A stretch of 64,000 nt of DNA. Source: Bimuria novae-zelandiae CBS 107.79 (taxonomy: Eukaryota > Ascomycota > Dothideomycetes > Pleosporales > Didymosphaeriaceae). The DNA lies in the NCBI GenBank assembly GCA_010015655.1, contig ML976668.1, positions 1 to 64,000 of the forward strand. The letters run 5' to 3'. The notes beneath the pieces are model-generated. The model had not been told where the DNA came from. It ran no database searches and worked only from the letters and a program-made list of their open reading frames with translations. Shown in pieces: positions 34,145-45,897 of the stretch (positions within the stretch are counted from its first letter, which is position 1; every line of letters begins with the position of its first letter). The position numbers were made by a program, and so were the translations under genes.

Positions 34145-37100
34145 ATTAAGAGTCTTACTACCTTAATACGACCGGTTGCAATGGCGCAATCTACCCTTAG
34201 AGACGCTATAGTTATCTTAACTAATAATAATAACTTTACTATATAACTATAATAACTCAAAATGCAATGCAAGCCACTTAATATCTAGAAAATTATTAAT
34301 CTAGACTTACCTATTAATTTAAAAACGAAACCCGTTATGCTAAAGCCTCCCGCTATTAGCCTCTACTAAGCATTACAAGCTTATGTAACTATAAACCTAA
34401 ACACCCCGCTAATACACCTATCGCAACTATCAACGCAAGGCATAAAGGCATATAAGGATAATATTAATATCTATAAGATACTCCTAGAAGACTATAAGAT
34501 AAACGATTGCAAATACAAAGAGGAGAGGGCAAATATTAATAAGGTAGTTATCTACCTATAATTAATAGTTTTAGCCCACCTATAAAAGAATTGCTGTTTA
34601 CCAGAGCCATTAATTAAGCAATAGATTAGTAATCTTATAATTAGAGTTAGTGTTAACCTAGAGCATAAGCAAATGCGGGCAAGGACCCGATATTATAAGG
34701 TAATTAAGCCTATAAGAAGCGTAGCTACCTGGCACACATAGCTAAATAAGTATAATTACGCGGCCACTAAAGCAGAAACCTAAGGGGTAGGAGAGCTTTA
34801 GCAGCTAAGCGTAGTTAAAGAAGACTTTATAAAGGTAGTTAATTATATTACCTCTTAATAGGTCACAAATTTTTAGTTAACCTAGAGAAAGGACCCGTCC
34901 GTCTCCAGGGAAGGCATAATAAGACTCTTCCGAGACTATATAAATCTCCAGCACCCGAATAAGGGCAAATAAAAAGGCGCTTTTGCTGCTATAGAGTTAT
35001 TTCTTACTAAAGGTAGTAAATCCACCTAGGCCACAAAGAGGGACGCCTCTCTTGTGGATAAAATAGCATTATTTAAACTAAGGGGAAGACCCCTTAAACA
35101 ACGAAATAACAGTCTTAGTACTAGAACTAAGCGGTCTGCCACGAGCGATTACGAGCTAGCAATAGCTAGTAGTAAATACTACCTCGCTTATAATTAGCGT
35201 TATGCTCTAAGAGATTACTTCTATATATTCTTAGAGAAATAACCTAAATAGTTTAAGCTAAAGCCTTTTATGGCAAAGCTAATCTAATTTAGGTTAGAGT
35301 ACGACTTAGAGCTACAAGAAGCCCTAAAAGCTCTTAAGAGACTAAGATCTTAAACACTAAGAATTAAACTATTACACACTCCTACTCTAACGCGAATTAC
35401 TGAGGCTAACGATAAGTAACTAAATAGACAAAAGATTACTAAAATCCTAGCAAGCTTTAATGCAGCATCCTTCCATACCAATCCAAACACGTACCTATTA
35501 CGATACTTAGCTATCCTCGATTTAGGCATAACTTGCCATATCTTTAACGATATCGATCGCTTTATCTCGTATAGGCCACCGTCGCCTGGAGACTTTATAT
35601 AGGCTGGCAATACACAAGTATAGATTAAAGGATATAGGAGCGTTCACCTCAACATACAAAGTGCAAGTGGCAACCGAATAATATGGTTAGACAATGTGGC
35701 CTATTGTCCTAATCTACTTTGCAACCTAGTGTCGTTCCGATTACTCCGCAAGCAAGGCCTTTAGTAGGACATAAAAGCAGACCCTACAACTCTAAAGAGA
35801 AGAGACAATATAACGCTAGCAGAGCTTTAGGAGCTATATAGATAATAGGTGCTTAAGTATAGATCCGCCCCATTACGCTACATAGTTATTAATAGTGTAC
35901 CAGCTGCCCACATAGCGCACAAAACCAACACCCACACTAGAAGGCCAAAGAAGGCAGATGCCTTAACCTGGCATAGACGACTAGGTCATCTAGGCCCTTA
36001 AGCCCTTAAACACCTTGTTTAGCAATCTTAGGGGGTAAGAATAAAAGGGCTTACTATAGCTAAATGCGATGCTTATAGAAGAGCTAAACTTAAGCGATAA
36101 ATACGCTAATAACTAAGAAATCTAATAAAAGGCCCTAGCAAAAGGGTAGCTATCGATTTCTACAATTTCAAAACTAACAGTTCTACAGAAAAGAAAAGTT
36201 AAATGCTAGTTACTAATTAATTCTCTAGCTTTATATAGGACTTCTACTTTAAAGACAATCGCCTAGCACGATTAATCATTAAGCTACTTAATAGCTTTAT
36301 ATAATTTATAAAAGTATAATTTAACGTCACTATTAAGGTTATTAAATCGGACAACGAAATCTTCTCTATTAAAGCTAAAATAGAAAGGTAGTGCTTAGCA
36401 TAAGGCATTAGAATTAAGCCTTTAGCACCTAATACCTAAGCACAAAATAGAGGAGCTAAACGCTTAAGGGGTATTATTAAGGAGAAAGCGCGCGCAATAC
36501 AACTTAACTCTAACCTACCTTAGTAAATATAGCCTAAAATCACCTAAGCCACCGTCTACCTCTATAATTAAACTCTAAACTACGGTAATTGCTAGCAATC
36601 ACTATACGAAGTGTTCTTTACGATAGTAGCCTCTTAAAATGGCTTTGTCACCTAGCCACGAAAACCTAATCAAGCTTACCTAAAAGCATATGGCTGTAAA
36701 GCTTTTACTATAACCAGCGATACAAAACGCGGCAAGAGTAAGCTCTAAAGGCTTAACCCTAAGACATAGATTAGCTACCTTGTTAGCTATTAATTAACTA
36801 ATATTTAGAGAATCTGGATCCTATTACTTGCAAAGGTTATTAGCACCCGCGATATAATTTTTAATAAGGACTTAGTGTTCTTAGGCAAGACTAAAGACCT
36901 AATAGACAACCTTATGCATAGTACTTTAGAAGAAATCGTAGCTTAGGTGCGATTAGTAGAGCTACCTCCCTTACCTTAGTAAAACCCAGAGACGGAGTCC
37001 TTTTATAAGGATAAAACAATTACTAACATATTGTATAAGGAAGGGGACGAGGAGACCTTAGGCTATAGGCAAAGTAAGAAATTTAGCTATAAATACCTAA

Positions 37101-39023
37101 CGCCTCTATTAACTTTACCACCAATTACACTCCTTGCCTAGTTAATAATAGGAGATAAATAACTTAAACTATCTCGTAAAGCACAAGTAGTGCAATTGCA
37201 AACAAGCCTATAAATCGCCACTTTTATAGCAGGCACTAAAGCTAGCAGCGCCGGCAAATACAATAGCAAGATTCTTAATAAGGCCCAGCTTTAACGTATA
37301 ATTATAGTAGGCAAGAAGCCGCATCGGAGCGTGCTACTAGAGCCACCTACATGCTAAAACAAGCTCGAGGACCACCCTCTCTACGATATGTAGAAGGAAG
37401 CCGAGCGATCCCATCTACAAAGCCACAAGGAAATAAAATCCTAGAGTAAGGTTACAGCCACTCTAGTAAAAGCAGCAGGCCACTAAATCCTTAACTATAT
37501 ATAGGTATATACCTATAAGTTTAATAAACACTATTGACTACAGAAGTGCAAGGCACGACTAGTCGTAAAAGGTAACTAATAATAGCACCTTACTTTATAA
37601 GAAACCTACGCTGTAATACTAGCAAGATAATTATTTCGCATGCTTATAGCGATTATAGCTTGGTTTGACCTAGAGCTTATCTAACACGACGTTACTAACG
37701 CTTTTGTCCACGCAAAGCTGGACAAAGCAATCTACATAAAAATGCCCCGTGGCTACTCGCGAGCAGGCACAGTCCTCTACCTACATAAAGCACTCTACGG
37801 ACTGCGCATATCTTCACTACTTTAGTAGAGAGAGTTCATATCAACGCTTCGTGATATGGGTTTTAAAACAGTACCCCACGAGCCATGCTGTCTTATTAAG
37901 GATGGCATTATTATCTTCTTTTATGTAGATAACTTTATTATTACTTATAACAAGTTATAACAGCAAGCTGCTAAAGCTGCTCTAGTAAAGATAAGTACTA
38001 AATTTACACTCACTAGTAGCAACGACCTACAATAGTTTCTAGGAGTTAAAGTCATTAGAGACCACCTAAACGGAAAGATCTGGCTTTCACAGGCCTTATA
38101 CATTAACAAGATCTCGCGCCTTATTAAGCAACATGAGATACAGCACGAAACACCTATAGTAGTAGTTAAACTACTTCCTTAAACCAGGCTCGCTAGTAAG
38201 GCTAAAGTTAATCGATATTAGCGCAAGATAGGATCTATCCTCTACGCTACAGTAATTACACGACTAGATATTACCTTTGCAAGCTCTTGACTTTTACGAT
38301 TCCTATTAAACCTAAGTAAAGAGCACTAAGCCGCTGCTAATCGAGTTTTCCTCTATCTTGCGGATACCAGATCACTAGGTCTTTAGCTTGGGGGTGTAGA
38401 TACTTTAGAGGTGGCAAGTGACGCTTCTTTCGCCGACAATACGCTCGACCGCAAGAGCTTATAAAGATACATTATTAAGTTATTTAGTAGCTTAATTGCA
38501 TGGAAAGCAAATAAGCAAGATACAGTCACTATATTAACTATAGAGGCTAAATTACTAGCTCTCTTATAGGTAGCTAAAGAAGCTTTATTTATCTCACGAT
38601 TATTAAAGGAGCTAAAGATTAACCTTAGCAATTCCCTTATTATAATTAATTACGATAACTAGCAAATAATCCAGCTTATTACTAAAGAGATCGCTAAGCT
38701 GCAGACTAAGCTCTGTTATGTAAATATCTACAATTACTAGCTGAGACAAGAGGTCGTATTAAAGATAATTAAGGTAGACTATTAACGCTCAGAGGACATG
38801 GTTGTAGATAGGCTCACGAAGGCCCTGCCAGCTAATAAGTAGAGTAACTTTTTAAATAAATTAGGACTTGCAGAAATTAAGGATAAGATTATAAACGTAA
38901 AGGTTAACCTGCTCGAGCTAGAGCAGAGAATAAAGGCTTTTAAAATTAAACTATAAAGGATAATACTATTAGATCACCGATAGATAGTCTCTAGCTTAAG
39001 GATAAGCCTAAGCTAAGGGGGTG

Positions 39024-39222
39024 TGTCCGATTACATGGCACTTTGCACTAAACTTAAAGTGTAAAGGTGGCTGGGTAATCCTACGCTAAGAAAAGAAGAC
39101 TTCGGTAGCAGTCTGATAGAACACGAACAAGACATAACACGAATATTATTAATTAATTATCACAACTATTAATTCTTATCATTGCATTAGCTTAAAGTGA
39201 CAGAACACTATTAAATCTAACA
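39024..39222 (+). repeat. 3' LTR of Copia 1
   Basis: 199 bp, starts TGTCCGATTACATGG and ends AAATCTAACA, followed by GGGGG. Confidence 0.93.
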
Positions 39223-39227
39223 GGGGG

Positions 39228-39676
39228 ATAATATAGTTCCTAGGTATTATCCTAAATAGTAGTTAATAACATGTCATGATAAATATCTATAATAATAATA
39301 ATACTTTATACGTGATAAGCTTTTAAGTTAGGTTGTAAATAATTACGTAATTAAACAGGAACCGTGCTTGGCGTCTATTTTAGAGTAGTACTTTCTTAAC
39401 TTTTCTCTATCCTTTTCAGTTATAGCTCTTACTACTATAGGCTAGTCTACATTCTCTTTATAGCGTGGGTCCTCGTCGTCCAGATCCTCTACTATCCTGT
39501 TCAAGAAATTAAAGAGATAATTATACATAAGCTAAAAATATTAAATCTGAGGTTTTTAGTTTTTACTTATAATAGTTATCGCTTCTTTAAATTATTTTAG
39601 CATATTTATAACTAGTCTATAGTAGTGCTACTTAGTAAATAGTAACCTTAGTCGCTTAAAATTACTAGACTTAATT
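39228..39676. other. AT-rich gap between piggyBac end and Copia 2
   Basis: 449 bp of TA-rich sequence, nothing recognised. Confidence 0.4.
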
Positions 39677-39876
39677 TGTCGGTATACACATATCCCATCG
39701 CCTGAGGCTGCTTGATGCTGCCTAACGTACCGCCTCGATTCTACTTTGGTCCAACTCGCATCGAGCCCATGTATACCTTCGTAGCACCCACGTTTATAGA
39801 TAGAATATACTAATAGTAATATATAAGACATTTGTTACTGTTATTACCTGTACGATCGTATAAAGGCTTATTAATA
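39677..39876 (+). repeat. 5' LTR of Copia 2
   Basis: 200 bp, starts TGTCGGTATACACATATCC; preceded by TAATT. The end has decayed from AACA to AATA. Confidence 0.92.
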
Positions 39877-42800
39877 CTAATTAGTAATTATATAGTAATT
39901 ATAAATAGTTAGGTTAAAAGAGATAGATCCTATAACCCTACGCGTTCCCTAGTTATTTATCTTAGTAATAGCGTTATTTATACTAAGTTTACTATTAGCT
40001 ATATTAGGCGTCTTATCTAGCTTAAGACTAACTATTCCAGCTATATTAAAACGTTCTAAGACGTAGTTTATATACGCACTAACCTCTATCTAATTACGCT
40101 TAACCTATATATAATCTAAAACTACTAATAAGTTTTTAGTAAATATAGCTAGCACGACACGCGTTAATAATAATAAATAGTAAAAAAAAATAGCTAGTAA
40201 TAATAGAGGCTATTTGCTTATATAAGAGGAGTTGCTAAAAACTATTAATTTAAAGGTAAGAGAGTAGCGTTACATTAATCTAAAAATTTAGGATAATAAG
40301 ATTAAAGCCCTAGATAATAAAGTAAATATAACTATAGTAATAATATATATCGCGCGTGTGATCGTGGACTACATAGATTAGCCTATAGTAGATGCAGAGC
40401 TCTTTAGTAAGTTCTATTAGGACTTTAAAGGATAGACTAAAGCCATGTTCCAGCGTGCGCATATAGTATATACTAAGGAACTAAAGTGGATCCTCCGCTT
40501 TAAGGGCGTGTATACTAGTCGTGTTAATATATTACTAAGCGAAGCCGTAACTAAATTACTATATATAAAGGATTACTTAAAGTAGCTAAATAATTAGTTC
40601 TAATCTACTACTTTTAATAAGTAGTTAGCCGCGTATATGCTATAAGAGCGGATAATACTAAGATAATATACTATAGAATTAGTATAATCTATAAACGTGG
40701 GGACAGCAGGTTAGACCTAGAGCTAAATCTCTATAAGGGTAGGAGACTAGGACGCAGAGGATTAAAGAACCTACGCTTAAGATAAGACACGTATTTAAAA
40801 TTAAGCTAGTTAATAATTAGATTAAGGACGATAGCTTACAGAACCACTTATAAAAGTAATTAAATAAATACTATAAGTAGACTAGTAATAGCAAAGTTAA
40901 TAACTTTCTTTTTTATATAATAACTTTAATAGATTCCGCGAATACACACTAGCATACTTATAACGTTTAAAGGAATAAAGCGTCCCTCTAATTATACTTT
41001 TAGGTAACATAGACCTGTACAGGGCAATTTCCCTAATCGAATTTAGTAACAAGAAACTAGATCTAAAGATAATTAATGTCTTTACTAAGATGTAGAACCG
41101 TGAGAAGAATATCTGCTATCATGCAGACATCTAACTAGACTAATTCCATGTAGTTTTTCTGCGGATCCTGGAAGGCCGTGCATAGGAGTATTACCTCTAC
41201 TTTATTAATTAGTAAATAGACATATTCCTAACTATATATATAAAGCTTAAGAACTACTTTAATATAAATATTAATTATAGCTACTACTACGTAGACTAAA
41301 CAACGATATCTTTTATTAAAGTCTATAAGGAGAACCCTAATAAGACACCTTATAAGGTCCTTAATATTATACTAGACAAGCTCTAGTTATGTTAGAGGGC
41401 TCTTAGCTAGTAGTATATAGGAGAATATACGCTTTAGAGAACTATAATTATAGTATATTAAGGCGTTAAAGAGTTTACGATAGCGCTTTATAGGCTATTC
41501 TCAAAATATAAGGTCCTATTTAAAAATCTATAATCTTCGATTAAAAACTCGCTTACTATAACTACCTCTATTAACTTTACTAAGGTAGACTATAATAATT
41601 AGTACTACTTAGACTATTAATATACTAATAATAGCTCTAGAAGAACATAAGAGGATTATAACTTATAAAGTGTATAAGGTAAGTTTATTAGTAAATATAA
41701 CTAACTTTAGTAGCGTTTTAGAGATAACCTGCAGACTAATATATAAAGTAATAAGAAGTGCTATATCTACAGTAAAATAGGCTATTAGTCTACAAACTAT
41801 ACGCTTAAGGAAAGAAGATAATCTAAAGTATAGTATATTATATACTATAATATTATAGGTAAGTAGATAGAATTTATAACATTCCTTATTACGTATAAAG
41901 GGGAAGAAGTTAACTAGTTCTTTAAAAAGAAGTAAGAGGAAGAGGAAGAGAAAGAGGACTAAAGACTAGTAATTAAGTACTTTATAAATTAGGCTTTCCT
42001 ACACTAGGTAATTAGAGATAATATTTATAAGTATAAAAAACTTATAACGCTAGTAACGTAGTTCCTTATTAAAAACTACTATTTATAAGTTATATACTAA
42101 GGCATCCTCCCTAATACTAATACCTTTAATATATTAATAGCTAAAAAGGAGTAATTTTAGGCGCTTTAAACTAAGGATTTTATAATAACTTTAAACACGT
42201 CTACTACTAAAAACGTATTAGTTTAATTTAGTAAAAAAAGTATTACTATATTAATTAGAACTACGCACGTGCGTATAAAGATTAAAAAAATTAAATATAA
42301 AGTTTTAGATATACTAACCTTATTTCTCCTCTATCTAAAAGACATAGATTAGTTACACGTATACTTTAATAATACTATAGATTAGCTAGTATAAGGAAAA
42401 GTAACCTTCCTAGTAATTTATAAATAGGGATATTTATAGTTTTACTTAAGTAAGGTAGAGCACGCACGGGTATTTCTTATAAAAACTAAGCTTTAATATT
42501 TATTTTAAAGGTTTAGGTACTTAGCTATTAAATAGCTAATATAACTACTTAAATATATAGGGTATAATAACGTAGATAAATAGCTACTTCGCGAGATCTA
42601 AAAGTTTTACTACTACTACTAAGTATACGATCTAGCGCTACGACGATTTAAATTCTAGTTAAAAGATAATTAAGAATTTAATTTTAAAATTTTTATAAAT
42701 ATAATATACCTAAGTAGGAAGCTAGTGCTTTACGTAATTAATTTAGTTACGACCTTTAATAGCGCTTAATTTCTACGATCTATAAGCGCGAAAGACACCT

Positions 42801-42939
42801 GGGAGGCAATCCGTTTGCTATAGATTAATACGTACCAAGGGCCGCCAGACATTATCACCTACGACGCGGGTACCAACTTCGCATCTGTCAAGTTTAGATC
42901 TAAGGCAAAGATTATAGGAATCACCTGTAAACAGGTGCT

Positions 42940-43303
42940 GGTAGAGGCTCACTAGTCTATTAGCAAGGTGGAAAGGTACCATGCACCTCTCAGACGCGCG
43001 TACGAGATCACGAGGGTAGAGCTTGACTCCAGCACCAGCGACGTCGCAGTGCTACAGATGGCAGTTAAGGCCGTCAACGACACCGCTGGCCTAGACGGAC
43101 TTGTACCCACGCTGCTCGTCTTCGGCGCATACCCTCGGGTATCCATGGACTCGCCACCATCACCATCGACAATACGTCGCGCTGAAGCAATCCAGAAAGC
43201 GATAAAGGCGCTGCGGAGGGCCGCAGCAGAACGTGCAGTAAGCAACGCACTTAACACTAAAAATAGGCTAAATATAGATAAGTTACTCTTACTACCTTTA
43301 TAG
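42940..43303 (+). pseudogene. Un-mutated integrase segment of Copia 2
   Basis: Continuous open frame (112 codons from 42968) encoding the C-terminal part of a Copia integrase: MERYHAPLRRAYEITRVELD, then a 'VNDTAGLDGLVPTLLVFGAYP' type segment. GC content and CpA frequency are normal here while sequence on both sides is saturated with TA. A shorter un-mutated patch follows at about 43390-43610. Confidence 0.75.
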
Positions 43304-44463
43304 AGTAAGGTGATAGTATAGCGTGAGAAGAATAGATGGCAAGGGCCGTACAAGGTTATTAATATAAAGGATCACAATATTACTGTAGACATAGTTAACA
43401 GCCTAACAACGTTCCGATCCACAGTCGTAAAACCTTACTACCGAGACACGACTACAGACGTGATTCCAGCCGTAGACAAAGGGGAAGGACTGACTACTAC
43501 TAAATAGCAGCCGCCAGCAGCTATACAGCCGACCTAGCCTCGCAAGCGGGGCCGCCTGCCTGGATCTAAGAACAAGCGTATGGTGCAATACCTAACAAGG
43601 AAGGAGGAGGACGATTACGCCCTAGCTATTAAGCTATGTAATAATAGCGTAATTAACACCCTAGGCGCCCCTTTTAAAGTATTTAATAAAAAAAAATTAA
43701 TAACTTTATTAGCTATAAAGTATTTAGTTTTAAGCTATTTAACCTAATTATATATAATAAGTATTATATTTTTAAGTCGCGTATAGTTCGCGAAGTTAAA
43801 GGCAAGACTATAGTCTTATATAAAAAATTATAACTTATTATTTAAGGCTATAATAATAAAGGTAAATATAAAATCTTAACGTAGTCTCTAACTATCTAAT
43901 AAGCTAATTAGCGCTTAATACTAGCCTTAGCACCTATATTACTTACTAAAGGCATGTCTATAGAACTATACGATATTACACAGGCATACCTATAGACGTA
44001 AACTAAGCTATTCTGCACGATTTTAGCGCACCTGCCTAAGAAGCTTATAATAAAGTATTTTAAAGGTATAATTATTCGCGTGATTAAGCTACTATATAGA
44101 ATTATAAAAGCAAGAGTTTACTAGTTTGCTACGTACTAAGGACACTACTATAAAAAGCTTAATATAGCTATATCTATATATAATCTATGCCTCTTGATCA
44201 CGAACAGAGAACTAGAAATATTTAGTATAGTAGATTTATAAATAGATAATACGCTTATAATTATAATACTTATATTTTTTAGCGTAGAGGACGCCGTGCT
44301 CTAGAAAGCTAACTTTTAAGCTAAGGTAAAAAAGAGACTATTAAAAAAAGTACTACTAGAGTTTAATAGATACACCTTTATATTATATAAAAATACTATT
44401 TAACTAACGCAAAAGGGGCAAGGCGTTAAAATTAATACTATTTATTATAAGGCTCTCACACCT

Positions 44464-44894
44464 TGTTCCGATCCGGGTTAGGGCGGTAAGGTATCGTGGT
44501 GCTTCACGGATTATTTAGTAGTACAAGTTGATGCGACACTTAGCGCGGCTAGACAATCTAATCTTATAACAAATAAGATAACTATTAGTCTGTATAGGAG
44601 AACGTACTCGCACAGAAGATATATGAGTTAACTACGAGGAAGGAAACAACAATAGGAAAGTCGCCACACTATATACTAGCCTATTCCTTCTTCGTAGTCC
44701 CGCCAAGGCCCTGTAGTCCCAGGGACTACGGTAGTCCCATGGGACTTCCCTTTATGCGGGACTTTGTTACGTGACTGCTAACTAAGCTGCCCCGCGCCCC
44801 GTTAGGTCCCGTTAACTCTGCTACTTCGTTAACAATTACTCTCTTGGCGTAATTGTCTGGCTTCTTCATCCTTGTGGGGTTCGTGGTCGTAACA
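44464..44894. repeat. Solo LTR inside Copia 2
   Basis: 431 bp of normal composition, starts TGTTCCGATCCGGG and ends GGTCGTAACA. It contains the hairpin GTAGTCCCAGGGACTAC followed by GTCCCATGGGAC. No matching target duplication is evident. It shows little RIP, so it inserted after the host element was mutated or escaped the process. Confidence 0.65.
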
Positions 44895-45697
44895 CTATTA
44901 ATCTAAAAGTAGTAGACTAAGTATAGAGATATATAGAGTAGCGCGCGCGCGGCGCGTACATTACTTCTATCTACTAACCTAAAGTATCTTTTAACCTTTC
45001 TGCGACTGCGCAAATATAGCAACCTATAAATATAGACTATAAGAAACTTAACTACTAGCTAAATTAGTAAGCTAAGAACTTATAGTAAGGATTATAGTAT
45101 ATTCCCCTTAATCTTGCTATAGTTAAATTAATAATATTTATAGATAATTTTTTTACTAATAACTAAGACCTTAGCTTATAGCTAGGATACCTACTTATTC
45201 TTGTTAATAAGTCTGGTAGATAAGATAATACGTTTAATATACGTAGTAACGTAATATATTAGAGTTTAACTAAATGTAAACGCGTTACTAAAAGCGTCTT
45301 AGTATTAAAGATATATAGTATAGTTAGTAGCGTTAATATTACTATTACTATCTTAATAATACTTAAGATAGTTATAGAACGCCTAGGTCTATCGTTAATT
45401 CTACTTATTATATATATAGACTTATACTTACTGTATAAGTGCCTCGTCAAACTTAGCACCACGAATAAGAAGCGCCTAATAATTAATATTATAGTATTCT
45501 ACTAGTTATATAAGTGCCGCGAGATTATAGAGATTAAATAAATTAATAGTAAAAATAACCCTACGGACGCACTTATAAAACCCACGCTAAATTACGTACT
45601 TAAATAATTTATTAATTGTAATATGCTATTAATACGAGTAGAGGGATCTATATAGTGACCTACGGAATAGTGTGCTATAATAATAAAAGGTTGCTAG

Positions 45698-45897
45698 TGT
45701 TAGTATACACATATCCTATCGCCTAAGGCTGCTTAATGCTGCCTAACGTACCGCCTTAATCCTACTTTGGTCTAACTCGCACTAAGCCCATGTATACCTT
45801 CGTAGCACCCACGTTCATAGATAGAATATACCAATAGCAATATACAAGACATTCGTTACTGTTATCACCCGTACGATCGTATAAAGGCCTACCAACA
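45698..45897 (+). repeat. 3' LTR of Copia 2
   Basis: 200 bp, starts TGTTAGTATACACATATCC and ends CCTACCAACA, followed by TAATT. Confidence 0.92.

Larger units (their letters stand above)
33946..39222 (+). mobile_element. Ty1/Copia retrotransposon 1, RIP-degraded
   Basis: 5277 bp with 199-bp LTRs (33946-34144 and 39024-39222) and a GGGGG target duplication (33941-33945 and 39223-39227). Plus-strand reading through stops shows the Copia order: a GAG-pre-integrase block near 35960 (LTWHRRLGHLGP), reverse transcriptase near 37500-37850 (KARLVVKGN; LHKALYGLR), and RNase H near 38400-38900 (ASDASFADN; ending MVVDRLTKALPA). A polypurine tract AGCTAAGGGGG sits directly before the 3' LTR. No open frame of useful length remains. 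Confidence 0.92.
39677..45897 (+). mobile_element. Ty1/Copia retrotransposon 2, full length, RIP-degraded
   Basis: 6221 bp with 200-bp LTRs (39677-39876 and 45698-45897) and TAATT target duplications on both sides. The plus strand shows an integrase core (about 42600-43300: 'TYQGPPDIITYDAGTNFAS', 'KVERYHAPLRRAYEI'), reverse transcriptase remnants (43960-44170, ending in the segment for YGIAEAGVHWF) and RNase H (about 45200-45600, with an 'NPTDALIKP' remnant). Part of the integrase escaped mutation. A 431-bp solo LTR lies inside at 44464. Confidence 0.92.

Noticed and set aside
44464..44894. tRNA or other structured RNA gene in the hairpin-rich patch
   Set aside because: TG...CA borders and position within Copia 2 fit a solo LTR better; no tRNA A/B box pair or cloverleaf was recognised.
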